Counted from the first letter of the stretch, positions 1 through 5,596 are shown. The stretch: 5,596 nucleotides of DNA from Chitinophagaceae bacterium (GCA_003455235.1 DMRT01000300.1:1-5596), one strand, 5' to 3'. Notes: generated from the sequence alone by a model not told the origin. Translations and numbers: made by a program.

Positions 1-367
1 CATCATTCCGGTGGGCAGCATTTCATTGATTTATGTATTCGGCATGGTGTTTCTTTTTACGCTGCTGGGCGTGGGCCTGCTTGTTTCCACCTATGCCGAA
101 ACGCAGACGCAGGCCACGTTTGTAAGCTTCTTTGTGATGATGTTGTTTATGCTGCTGGGCGGCCTGTACACACCGATTGAAAGCATGCCTGACTGGGCAA
201 AGATGATCACCAAAATAAACCCCGTGGCATACTTCATTGAAGTGATGCGGATGATTGTACTGAAGGGAAGCGGCTTCACAGATGTTAAAACACAGTTCTT
301 CTCTGTACTGGCGCTGGGCATATTCTTCAACAGCTGGGCGGTAATCAATTACCGGAAACGGTCCTGA
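1..367 (+). CDS. ABC-2 type transporter permease, C-terminal part (5' end outside window)
   Basis: This is the C-terminal ~121 residues of an integral membrane permease of the ABC-2 family, which with an ATPase partner exports drugs, lipids or polysaccharides across the inner membrane. The frame is open from base 2 (reading IIPVGSISLIY) to TGA at 365-367, so the gene starts upstream of the window; the in-frame GTG at 11 is an internal valine. Three hydrophobic stretches are visible: SISLIYVFGMVFLFTLLGVG, then VSFFVMMLFMLLGGLY, then VLALGIFFNSWAVINY near the C-terminus. Between the last two lies the family's typical periplasmic loop, with GLYTPIESMPDW, then INPVAYFIEVMR and LKGSG. The protein ends in a basic tail (NYRKRS). 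The substrate cannot be told from this fragment, and the ATPase gene is not in the window. It converges on the antiporter gene, with 8 bp between the stops and no room for a separate terminator. Confidence 0.9.
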   Translation, partial: IIPVGSISLIYVFGMVFLFTLLGVGLLVSTYAETQTQATFVSFFVMMLFMLLGGLYTPIESMPDWAKMITKINPVAYFIEVMRMIVLKGSGFTDVKTQFFSVLALGIFFNSWAVINYRKRS

Positions 368-375
368 GCGGCTTC

Positions 376-1542
376 TTACTCTTTCTTCGAAAACAGAATA
401 CCAAACATCATGATGATGGTGGACAGCAGTACCAGCTGCAGCACCAGCGATTTATTTACAAAAGGTATTTGCTGAAGCGGAATGATGGATAAAAACAGCA
501 GTATGTTGATCAGCCCCCGGGGCATGATGAACAGCATCGGAAACAAGGGAATGCCGGATAGTTTCAACTGCATGGCACGGATGAGTAATGCCACAGCCAT
601 GATGGCTACTGCCCAGGCGAGGGTTTGGGTATTAAGTACTTCGGCTGTTTCAATCAGGTACCCAAAAAGCAGGAAGAAAGCAGTGCGGACTAAAAAAGTG
701 GCTTCTGTAACCAGGTCCCTGAATTTATGTACTTCGGTATTCAATTCATCCGGTTTCAGTTTACTCACCCAACGGAACCGTTTCAATTCATCCAGATTAC
801 CGAGGAATAAACCGAGAATAAGAATAAAGATCAGTGAGGGCAGGTGGTACAATTTGGCAAGGGCATAGATCAGCAATACCAGCAGGATGATGGGAACAAA
901 TTTGATGTGGTGATCGATCCGGCCCAGCAGGAAAGCCAGCAGGATGGTGGCGGCAAAGGATACCCCGATCATGAGCAACAGCTGAAGTGCCGATGATAAA
1001 ACAGAATGTGCCTGCCCCAGTTCATTTAAAGCCACAAAGTTGAAGAACACCACCCCGATAATGTCAGAAAGGCTGCTTTCGTAGGTGATGAACTCCCGGT
1101 TATGAGCACCCAGGTATTTCACACTGGGGATGGCAATGGAACTGCTGATTACGCAAAGCGGAACGGCATTGGTGAGCGCATTCCTGAATGAAATGGCGGG
1201 ATCGGACAATTGAAAAGCAAATGCCAGCAGGAAGGCAAGTGCCAGCAAGGGTACCAGGGCCACCAGGGCCGACCGTTTAATCAAGCCTGTTTTTGAACGG
1301 TTGAGTTCCAGTTCAAGTGAGCCCTCCAGTACAATCAGGATTAAACCGATGGTTCCGAATACAGGCAGTAAAGCAGACAGGTCGGGGATATGAATGCCGA
1401 TTGTTTCCGACAGCTGTCTAACGATCCATCCAAGCAGCAACAGCAGGATCACAGAAGGTATTAATGTTTTGGAAGAGGTAAGGTCGAACACATAAGCGAT
1501 TAATAAAAGAACGCAAAAGGTAATGATGATGGTGGCGGTCAT
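376..1542 (-). CDS. Cation:proton antiporter (CPA superfamily, NhaP/Kef-like membrane domain)
   Basis: This 388-residue, very hydrophobic protein has about 12-13 predicted membrane segments and probably exchanges Na+ or K+ for H+ across the inner membrane. Family landmarks in order: PSVILLLLLGW in TM2 (about 29-39); GTIGLILIVLEGSLELEL in TM3 (63-80); ISSSIAIPSVKYLG in TM5 (132-145); YESSLSDIIGVVFFNF in TM6 (154-169), with Asp160 at the ion-binding position; FLVRTAFFLLFGYLIE (283-298); and MPRGLINILLFLSI (340-353), with Arg342 of the conserved PRG. Length fits a bare transporter domain; there is no C-terminal RCK/TrkA-N domain. The residue before Asp160 is Ser, where CPA1 proteins usually have Asn and CPA2 often Asp, so assignment to CPA1 or CPA2 is uncertain. 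The start is ATG at 1540-1542 with no Shine-Dalgarno, as usual in Bacteroidota. The IDH terminator ends only about 10 bases upstream, so how the gene is transcribed is unclear. The ion is not predictable. Confidence 0.88.
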   Translation of the reverse strand: MTATIIITFCVLLLIAYVFDLTSSKTLIPSVILLLLLGWIVRQLSETIGIHIPDLSALLPVFGTIGLILIVLEGSLELELNRSKTGLIKRSALVALVPLLALAFLLAFAFQLSDPAISFRNALTNAVPLCVISSSIAIPSVKYLGAHNREFITYESSLSDIIGVVFFNFVALNELGQAHSVLSSALQLLLMIGVSFAATILLAFLLGRIDHHIKFVPIILLVLLIYALAKLYHLPSLIFILILGLFLGNLDELKRFRWVSKLKPDELNTEVHKFRDLVTEATFLVRTAFFLLFGYLIETAEVLNTQTLAWAVAIMAVALLIRAMQLKLSGIPLFPMLFIMPRGLINILLFLSIIPLQQIPFVNKSLVLQLVLLSTIIMMFGILFSKKE

Positions 1543-1552
1543 GCTTAAAGAT

Positions 1553-1584
1553 AAAAAAAAGAGCCCTGCTTAAAAAGCAGGGCT
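1553..1584 (-). terminator. Intrinsic terminator of the type II isocitrate dehydrogenase gene
   Basis: On the minus strand a perfect 10-bp stem (AGCCCTGCTT pairing with AAGCAGGGCT; plus-strand 1575-1584 and 1562-1571) closes a 3-base loop and is followed, after two bases, by eight T residues (1560-1553). It begins about 23 bases after the IDH stop codon. On the plus strand the stem is followed only by a weak TTGTTAAAAT, so the minus-strand reading is clearly better. The T tract ends about 10 bases before the ATG of the downstream antiporter. Confidence 0.93.
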
Positions 1585-1607
1585 TGTTAAAATATACTCT
1601 AATCAAA

Positions 1608-2840
1608 TTATAATCCCATTTTCTTTTTCAGGTTTGTATCAATAGCATCCAGGAACTCTTCTGTGTACAGGTAGTGTTCACCGTGGTTCACTTTGTTGCC
1701 GTGAATACAAACGGCCAGGTCCTTGGTCATCTTGCCGCTTTCTACTGTTTCTATACAAACGGCTTCGAGTGCATTACAGAAATCGATCAATGGCTGGTTG
1801 TTATCCAGTTTGCCGCGGAAGGCAAGGCCTCTTGTCCATGCAAAGATGGAAGCGATCGGGTTGGTGGATGTTGGTTTGCCGGCCTGGTGTTCCCGGTAGT
1901 GACGGGTAACCGTGCCGTGTGCGGCTTCGGCTTCCATGGTCTTTCCATCCGGAGTAACCAATACTGAGGTCATCAATCCCAATGAACCGAATCCCTGTGC
2001 CACGGTATCGCTCTGTACGTCGCCGTCGTAGTTCTTGCAGGCCCATACAAAGTTGCCGTTCCATTTCAGGGCGCTGGCCACCATGTCGTCGATGAGACGG
2101 TGTTCGTATACGATGCCGGCTGCATCAAATGCCGTTTTAAATTCTTTCTGGTATACTTCTTCAAAGATGTCTTTGAAGCGTCCGTCGTATTTTTTAAGAA
2201 TGGTGTTCTTGGTGGAAAGATACAGGGGCCATTTTTTGCTGAGCGCCATGTTGAAGCAGCTTCTTGCGAATCCATAAATACTCTCATCGGTATTGTACAT
2301 GGTAAGGGCAACGCCATCGCCTTTATAATTATATACTTCAAAGGTTTGCGGTTCGCCGCCGCCTTCGGGTGTGAAGGTCATGATGAGTTTGCCTTTTCCT
2401 TTGATCACTGTATCGGTGGCACGGTACTGGTCGCCGAAGGCGTGACGGCCTACGATGATGGGCGCCGTCCAGTTGGTTACCAGCCGGGGTACATTCTTCA
2501 TTACGATCGGCTCCCGGAAAACGGTGCCATCAAGAATATTGCGGATGGTGCCGTTGGGGCTTTTCCACATTTGTTTCAGGCTGAATTCTTTTACCCGGGC
2601 TTCATCCGGTGTGATGGTGGCGCACTTGATACCCACGCCACAGGCCTTGATGGCATTGGCGGCATCAATGGTTACCTGGTCATCGGTCTGATCCCGGTAT
2701 TCCATGCCCAGGTCATAGTATTGGATGGGAACATCCAGGTAAGGAAGGATGAGTTTGTCTTTGATGAATTTCCAGATGATGCGTGTCATCTCGTCGCCGT
2801 CCAGTTCTACAACCGGATTTGCTACTTTGATCTTGCTCAT
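1608..2840 (-). CDS. icd: NADP-dependent isocitrate dehydrogenase, homodimeric eukaryote-like type (subfamily II)
   Basis: This enzyme oxidatively decarboxylates isocitrate to 2-oxoglutarate with NADP+ in the TCA cycle (EC 1.1.1.42, cytoplasm). The 410 residues match the length of human IDH1/IDH2 (about 414-450) and align with them almost throughout. Visible landmarks are [14 protein letters not shown] (10-23), [18 protein letters not shown] (94-111) with substrate arginines 100 and 109, [13 protein letters not shown] (131-143) with Arg132 at the same number as the oncogenic hotspot of human IDH1 and catalytic Tyr139, Lys211 in [16 protein letters not shown], metal-binding Asp at 251/252 (IDDMVA) and in YDGDVQSD (274, 278), and [17 protein letters not shown] (306-322), where Arg313-His314 match the residues that contact the 2'-phosphate of NADP in this subfamily. 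Nothing essential is missing, so it is expected to be active. ATG at 2838-2840 gives the canonical N-terminus. A promoter lies just upstream and a terminator just downstream, suggesting a single-gene transcript. It is a different subfamily from the other IDH at 3414-4724. Confidence 0.97.
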   Translation of the reverse strand: MSKIKVANPVVELDGDEMTRIIWKFIKDKLILPYLDVPIQYYDLGMEYRDQTDDQVTIDAANAIKACGVGIKCATITPDEARVKEFSLKQMWKSPNGTIRNILDGTVFREPIVMKNVPRLVTNWTAPIIVGRHAFGDQYRATDTVIKGKGKLIMTFTPEGGGEPQTFEVYNYKGDGVALTMYNTDESIYGFARSCFNMALSKKWPLYLSTKNTILKKYDGRFKDIFEEVYQKEFKTAFDAAGIVYEHRLIDDMVASALKWNGNFVWACKNYDGDVQSDTVAQGFGSLGLMTSVLVTPDGKTMEAEAAHGTVTRHYREHQAGKPTSTNPIASIFAWTRGLAFRGKLDNNQPLIDFCNALEAVCIETVESGKMTKDLAVCIHGNKVNHGEHYLYTEEFLDAIDTNLKKKMGL

Positions 2841-2867
2841 AAATCAACAGTGGGTTTTAAATTTCAG

Positions 2868-2901
2868 CAAATGTACGGTATAGGGCGGATACGGGATACA
2901 A
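2868..2901 (-). promoter_or_regulatory. Bacteroidota-type promoter of the type II isocitrate dehydrogenase gene
   Basis: On the minus strand, TACATTTG (plus 2868-2875) matches the Bacteroidota -7 box TAnnTTTG exactly. A TTG at plus 2899-2901 lies 23 bases further upstream, at the long end of the 17-23 base spacing reported for Flavobacterium promoters. Transcription would start near 2860, leaving a leader of roughly 20 bases before the ATG at 2840. The TTG falls inside the left heptamer array. The -7 box is well supported; the -33 assignment is tentative. Confidence 0.6.
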
Positions 2902-2918
2902 GATGCCAGATGCCGGAT
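2884..2918. repeat. Left heptamer array: five 7-bp units of form NNNNGAT
   Basis: Five consecutive units read GGCGGAT, ACGGGAT, ACAAGAT, GCCAGAT and GCCGGAT; GAT recurs at exact 7-base steps (2888, 2895, 2902, 2909, 2916). The last units are the reverse complement of those in the array at 3372-3406. Bases 2902-2919 (GATGCCAGATGCCGGATG) match the reverse complement of 3378-3395 at 17 of 18 positions. The array lies about 80 bases before the four-helix-bundle gene and overlaps the -33 region of the divergent IDH promoter. Confidence 0.85.
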
Positions 2919-3001
2919 GGGGAAAACAACAGAATTGCTGGTGATAAAACTATTTAAGAGTTACCATCGCCTTATTAATGTTGTGTAATAATCCCTCGAA
3001 T

Positions 3002-3370
3002 ATGAGTTACAAGAACCTGGAAGTCTGGAAATCAGCCAGAGAAGTTGTTATTGATGTACATAGAATGACTTTTACACTTCCAAAATTTGAGCAATTTGAA
3101 GAAGCTCAGCAAATAAGACGTTCTGTTAAATCGGTTAAGAGTAACATTGTAGAAGGATATGGCCGGCGAAAGTACAAACAGGATTTTATCAGGTTTCTCG
3201 TTATTGCAATTGCTTCCCTGGACGAAACTATCGATCATTTGGAAACACTTGAGGAAACAGGATCATTAAATGACAAAGCTGTATTTGAATTGCTGAACGG
3301 AAAACTCAACATGCTGAGTAAAAAATTAATCAACTTTTTAAAGGCAGTAGAAGAAAAACACCGGGTTTAG
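3002..3370 (+). CDS. Four-helix-bundle protein, S23 / 23S rRNA intervening-sequence family
   Basis: This 122-residue protein belongs to the S23/IVS four-helix-bundle family, first seen encoded in intervening sequences of bacterial 23S rRNA and related to Avd, the nucleic-acid-binding accessory protein of diversity-generating retroelements. Its cellular role is unknown; relatives form basic, pentameric bundles. The N-terminal [19 protein letters not shown] (3-21), the signature [20 protein letters not shown] (47-66) and the following [14 protein letters not shown] (68-81) are diagnostic; a fourth helix runs about 92-118. An ATG at 2978 would add eight residues (MLCNNPSN), but family members normally begin just before the F/Y-K-x-L-E-V-W motif, so ATG at 3002 is preferred. 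No Shine-Dalgarno or clear promoter is visible. The gene is AT-richer than its neighbours, points against both IDH genes, and sits between inverted heptamer arrays, the right one starting directly after the TAG stop. No rRNA sequence or reverse transcriptase is nearby, so it is a free-standing copy. Confidence 0.92.
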   Translation: MSYKNLEVWKSAREVVIDVHRMTFTLPKFEQFEEAQQIRRSVKSVKSNIVEGYGRRKYKQDFIRFLVIAIASLDETIDHLETLEETGSLNDKAVFELLNGKLNMLSKKLINFLKAVEEKHRV

Positions 3371-3371
3371 G

Positions 3372-3406
3372 ATCCCACATCCGGCATCTCGCATCCGGCA
3401 TCCTCA
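3372..3406. repeat. Right heptamer array: five 7-bp units of form ATCNNNN
   Basis: Five consecutive units read ATCCCAC, ATCCGGC, ATCTCGC, ATCCGGC and ATCCTCA; ATC recurs at exact 7-base steps (3372, 3379, 3386, 3393, 3400). The 11-mer CATCCGGCATC occurs twice, at 3378-3388 and 3392-3402, giving a 14-base higher-order period. Its reverse complement is present at 2909-2919 in the left array. The array fills the 43-base gap between the stops of the convergent four-helix-bundle and IDH genes, where no ordinary terminator is seen. Confidence 0.88.
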
Positions 3407-3413
3407 GATTCAA

Positions 3414-4724
3414 CTACAATCCCGTTGACTTCTTCAGCTGGAAATCGGCCACCACGGCACCCAGGTTCTCAATGATCTCATCGCCGAATTCACTGGTCTT
3501 TAAAAGCGTGGCTCCCTGCATCAGGTTGTAAAAGTCGATGGTCACCCGCTTGCGCATGATGGTGGCTTGTAGAGCAGAGGTGATCAGTTCGGCTGCTTCT
3601 TTCCATCCCATATAATCCAGCATCATGCATCCGCTGAGGATAACAGAGGATGGGTTCATGCTGTCGGTACCTGCAAATTTCGGAGCGGTACCATGCGTGG
3701 CTTCAAACACCGCATAACCGGTTTTGTAATTGATGTTGGCGCCGGGGGCAATGCCGATGCCACCCACTTCGGCGGCGAGTGCATCGGAGATATAGTCGCC
3801 ATTAAGGTTTAAAGTTGCTACTACGGAAAACTCTTTGGGTGCAATCAGTATCTGCTGCAGGAAATTATCGGCAATGATGTCTTTCACCAACAGTTTCCCA
3901 TCATGCAGTGCTTTGCGCTGCACTTCATTGGCATGCGCTTCGCCATGCTCTTTTTTCAGCTGATCCCATTCGTCCCAGGTGAATGTTTTATCGCCGTATT
4001 CCTGGCGGGCCACTTCATAGCCCCAGGTTTTAAATCCACCTTCAGTGAACTTCATGATATTGCCTTTGTGCACCAGGGTAACCGAAGGAAGGTCATTTTC
4101 CAGGGCATGGTTGATGGCGGCCCTTACGAGTCGCTTGGTTCCTTCCACCGAAACGGGTTTTACGCCATAGCTGGAATCGCCGGGGAAGCGCACGCTTTTC
4201 ACGCCCATTTCTTCCAGCAGGAATTTTTCAAACTTTTTAGCTTCGGGGGAACCGGCCTTCCATTCAATGCCGGCATAAATGTCTTCGGTGTTTTCCCGGA
4301 AGATGATCATATCCACCTGTTCGGGATGCACCACGGGAGAAGGAACCCCTTTGAACCATTTCACCGGGCGCACGCAGGCATACAGGTCCAGGTCCTGCCG
4401 CATGGCCACGTTCAGCGAGCGGATACCGCCGCCGATGGGCGTGGTAAGCGGACCTTTGATGGAGAGTATATAATCCTTGGCGGTTTGCAGGGTATCAGCC
4501 GGCAGCCATTCGCCGGTTTGTTTAAATGCTTTTTCCCCGGCCAGCATTTCTTTCCATTCGATCTTCCGTTCGCCGTTGTATGCTTTGGCCACGGCCGCGT
4601 CAAATACTTTCTGCGCCACTTTCCATATTTCCGGACCAATGCCGTCGCCTTCAATGAATGGGATGATGGGGTGATTGGGTACGTTCAGTTTGCCGCTGGA
4701 GGCCATGCTGATCTTTTCTGCCAT
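3414..4724 (-). CDS. icd: Isocitrate dehydrogenase, E. coli type (subfamily I), probably NADP-dependent
   Basis: This is a second enzyme converting isocitrate to 2-oxoglutarate, 436 residues against 416 in E. coli Icd and collinear with it. Landmarks are [20 protein letters not shown] (11-30), [20 protein letters not shown] (90-109) with Ser103 equivalent to the AceK-phosphorylated Ser113 of E. coli, RPVKWF (119-124), [16 protein letters not shown] (142-157) with Tyr150, [12 protein letters not shown] (218-229) with Lys220, metal-binding Asp286, Asp310 and Asp314 ([19 protein letters not shown]), and [13 protein letters not shown] (340-352). All catalytic and substrate residues are present. 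The cofactor pocket is mixed: Lys349 keeps the NADP-type residue of E. coli Lys344, but Tyr345, Tyr391 and Arg395 are replaced by Phe350, Ile396 and Asn400, so strict NADP use is not assured. A charged insert (about 250-275, [14 protein letters not shown]) and a short C-terminal tail explain the extra length. The start is ATG at 4722-4724 with no Shine-Dalgarno; a TAnnTTTG box lies just upstream. Confidence 0.95.
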   Translation of the reverse strand: MAEKISMASSGKLNVPNHPIIPFIEGDGIGPEIWKVAQKVFDAAVAKAYNGERKIEWKEMLAGEKAFKQTGEWLPADTLQTAKDYILSIKGPLTTPIGGGIRSLNVAMRQDLDLYACVRPVKWFKGVPSPVVHPEQVDMIIFRENTEDIYAGIEWKAGSPEAKKFEKFLLEEMGVKSVRFPGDSSYGVKPVSVEGTKRLVRAAINHALENDLPSVTLVHKGNIMKFTEGGFKTWGYEVARQEYGDKTFTWDEWDQLKKEHGEAHANEVQRKALHDGKLLVKDIIADNFLQQILIAPKEFSVVATLNLNGDYISDALAAEVGGIGIAPGANINYKTGYAVFEATHGTAPKFAGTDSMNPSSVILSGCMMLDYMGWKEAAELITSALQATIMRKRVTIDFYNLMQGATLLKTSEFGDEIIENLGAVVADFQLKKSTGL

Positions 4725-4743
4725 AGGGGAGTATTTTGTGCCG

Positions 4744-4751
4744 CAAATTTA
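4744..4751 (-). promoter_or_regulatory. Probable -7 promoter box of the E. coli-type isocitrate dehydrogenase gene
   Basis: On the minus strand TAAATTTG matches the Bacteroidota -7 box TAnnTTTG exactly and lies 20 bases upstream of the ATG at 4724, implying a leader of only about 13 bases. No TTG is found at the usual 17-23 base distance; the sequence there is TTTTAAAC, so the -33 element is weak or absent. Confidence 0.5.
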
Positions 4752-4832
4752 TGAAAACAAGAGCGTAGTTTAAAAGGAATAAAAAAGTGTTCTGTTTTTT
4801 CAGAAAGTCGTTATAATTAGTGATACAATCTT

Positions 4833-5596
4833 TTAATTTCTTCTTCGTATTCTGAAATTACAGGTTACATTGTATTGTGTGTTTGCAGGAGGTTTTCCCG
4901 TAAATGTACCGGTAAAACTGCCTGCAACAAACTGTCCAACCGGCCCATATTCAGAAATATATACGGGTACAGGCGTAATCATACTCATTGAATCGAAAAT
5001 TTGGGCTGGGTAGAAAAATAGCAGATCTTGATTGTTGCCTGTAGCAATTGCGCCATTAGACATACCAAAACTCGTTTGGCCGGAAGCCGGTATTGTGGTA
5101 GCGGTTATCGAAACAGAAGATAGAAAATTATTAAAATAACTGAATGTGTCGGCCGGTGCAGTATAACTGTAGGTAATGCCGTTTATGATGTAACTGACAA
5201 ATTGTTGAGTAGAAACGCCACATGCCTGTATATTGGGAACAGTATTAGCACCTGCATTAATTACCTTGCTTATGAAGGTACTTTGTTGTGAATTGGAAAT
5301 ATCTTCTCCAATAAGTGTTACGGTTTGCGGGAAATCGCAGTAGAATTTACTGGCACTGTAAGTACCCGCATTATTCAAAGGAAATCGTGTAAAAATATCT
5401 CCTTCCTTCATCATGATGTATCCATTGGTTACAGGTGTATTGGCACAATCGGTTACTGAGCCGTTCAAGGTTGCAATATTGCTTCCGGCAGGGATTGTAA
5501 TTACGCCAAAGGATTTATCTGCAATCGTGATGGTAAATGTTTGCGAATAAAGTGCAGTTGTGCAGCCAAAGCCTGGAAATGCTTCCAGCAGCAGGT
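4833..5596 (-). CDS. Probable secreted/surface protein with carboxypeptidase-regulatory-like region, C-terminal part
   Basis: The frame is open from TAA at 4833-4835 to the window edge (about 254 codons), so the N-terminus, any signal peptide and the true start lie beyond base 5596. A TTG at 5466-5468 could be mistaken for a start, but in-frame coding continues upstream of it (for example LYSQTFTITIADKSFG and VITIPAGSNIATLNGSVTDC). The section ATLNGSVTDCANTPVTNGYI resembles the opening beta strands of carboxypeptidase-regulatory-like (transthyretin-fold) domains in Bacteroidota surface proteins. A later region rich in Ser, Thr and Gly ends in ISEYGPVGQFVAGSFTGTFT and a final strand CNFRIRRRN, similar to C-terminal beta domains of putative Bacteroidota lipoproteins. 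Scattered cysteines suit an exported protein. It lacks a recognisable Por-secretion tail. The gene is AT-richer (about 37% GC in a sampled stretch) than the adjacent IDH gene, fitting a less conserved surface protein. No specific function is assigned. Confidence 0.7.
   Translation of the reverse strand, partial: LLLEAFPGFGCTTALYSQTFTITIADKSFGVITIPAGSNIATLNGSVTDCANTPVTNGYIMMKEGDIFTRFPLNNAGTYSASKFYCDFPQTVTLIGEDISNSQQSTFISKVINAGANTVPNIQACGVSTQQFVSYIINGITYSYTAPADTFSYFNNFLSSVSITATTIPASGQTSFGMSNGAIATGNNQDLLFFYPAQIFDSMSMITPVPVYISEYGPVGQFVAGSFTGTFTGKPPANTQYNVTCNFRIRRRN

Larger units (their letters stand above)
2884..3406 (+). mobile_element. Putative repeat-flanked S23 unit (possible non-autonomous mobile or IVS-like element)
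   Basis: The unit spans both heptamer arrays and the enclosed four-helix-bundle gene, about 523 bp. It is supported by inverted arrays of equal size (five units each), an 18-base terminal match at 17/18, and base composition lower in GC than both flanking IDH genes. No transposase and no convincing target-site duplication are seen at the edges, so mobility is an inference. It could instead be an old insertion or a REP-like repeat pair that happens to flank this gene. Confidence 0.4.

Noticed and set aside
11..13. GTG as start of a complete 118-residue protein
   Set aside because: The same frame remains open to the window edge, and ABC-2 permeases are much longer, so this is an internal valine codon in a truncated gene.
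482..868. 128-codon plus-strand open frame inside the antiporter gene
   Set aside because: It is antisense to a membrane protein with clear family motifs, and its translation is basic and low in structure with no family resemblance.
2100..2957. Long 285-codon plus-strand open frame opposite the type II IDH gene
   Set aside because: It lies antisense to a fully conserved enzyme gene, its translation is low-complexity and resembles no family, and such frames arise from the codon bias of the coding strand.
2978..3001. Earlier ATG for the four-helix-bundle gene
   Set aside because: The eight added residues (MLCNNPSN) do not fit the family N-terminus, which begins right before the K-x-L-E-V-W motif; ATG at 3002 fits better.
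3002..3370. The four-helix-bundle gene as part of an rRNA operon
   Set aside because: Both sides are isocitrate dehydrogenase genes and no 23S rRNA sequence is visible in the window.
2884..3406. CRISPR array or diversity-generating retroelement
   Set aside because: The repeats are 7 bp with 4-bp variable parts and no spacers of CRISPR size; no reverse transcriptase, template repeat or variable-protein gene is present despite the Avd-like protein.
3903..4754. Long 283-codon plus-strand open frame opposite the E. coli-type IDH gene
   Set aside because: It is antisense to a well-conserved gene, rich in His, Phe and Gly with no recognisable domain; it is a shadow of the IDH reading frame.
4775..4805. 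A-run/T-run pair around AAAAAACAGAACACTTTTTT on the minus strand as a terminator after the surface-protein gene
   Set aside because: The possible stem has only A-T pairs and no GC-rich core; it is too weak to call.
5466..5468. TTG as start of a 211-residue secreted protein
   Set aside because: The frame continues upstream without a stop to base 5596 with plausible beta-strand protein sequence, so the gene is cut by the window edge.

Overview
The window looks like chromosomal DNA of a member of the Bacteroidota, most plausibly the Chitinophagaceae or relatives. The reasons are: no Shine-Dalgarno sequences before starts; two exact matches to the Bacteroidota -7 promoter box TAnnTTTG just upstream of housekeeping genes; a free-standing four-helix-bundle (S23/IVS) gene; and a secreted protein with the carboxypeptidase-regulatory-like style common in this phylum. 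The lineage is inferred from these features, not from a database match.

Layout, left to right. (1) 1-367, plus strand: the C-terminal end of an ABC-2 type transporter permease. (2) 376-1542, minus: a CPA-superfamily cation:proton antiporter that converges on the permease, with 8 bp between the stops. (3) 1553-1584: a strong intrinsic terminator on the minus strand. (4) 1608-2840, minus: a eukaryote-like, homodimeric type (subfamily II) NADP-dependent isocitrate dehydrogenase, with a promoter at 2868-2901. (5) 2884-3406: a compact unit made of an S23-family four-helix-bundle gene (3002-3370, plus) between two arrays of five 7-bp repeats in inverted orientation. (6) 3414-4724, minus: a second isocitrate dehydrogenase, of the E. 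coli type (subfamily I), with its own -7 box at 4744-4751. (7) 4833-5596, minus: the C-terminal part of a probable secreted or surface protein whose N-terminus lies beyond the window.

Two distantly related enzymes for the same TCA-cycle step (isocitrate to 2-oxoglutarate) sit side by side on the same strand, separated only by the small repeat-flanked S23 unit. The S23 gene is clearly AT-richer than its neighbours (about 33-38% GC in sampled stretches, against about 55% in a stretch of the type II IDH gene) and is oriented against both IDH genes. It looks like a passenger or mobile-like unit, not a part of IDH function. The left repeat array overlaps the -33 region of the type II IDH promoter, so the unit may have shaped that promoter.

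The strongest lead for something under-described is the S23 unit. Its inverted heptamer arrays could form a long stem around the gene in RNA or single-stranded DNA, recalling the stem-flanked intervening sequences in bacterial 23S rRNA where this protein family was first noticed. No CRISPR array, tRNA, rRNA, transposase, reverse transcriptase or toxin-antitoxin pair is visible.
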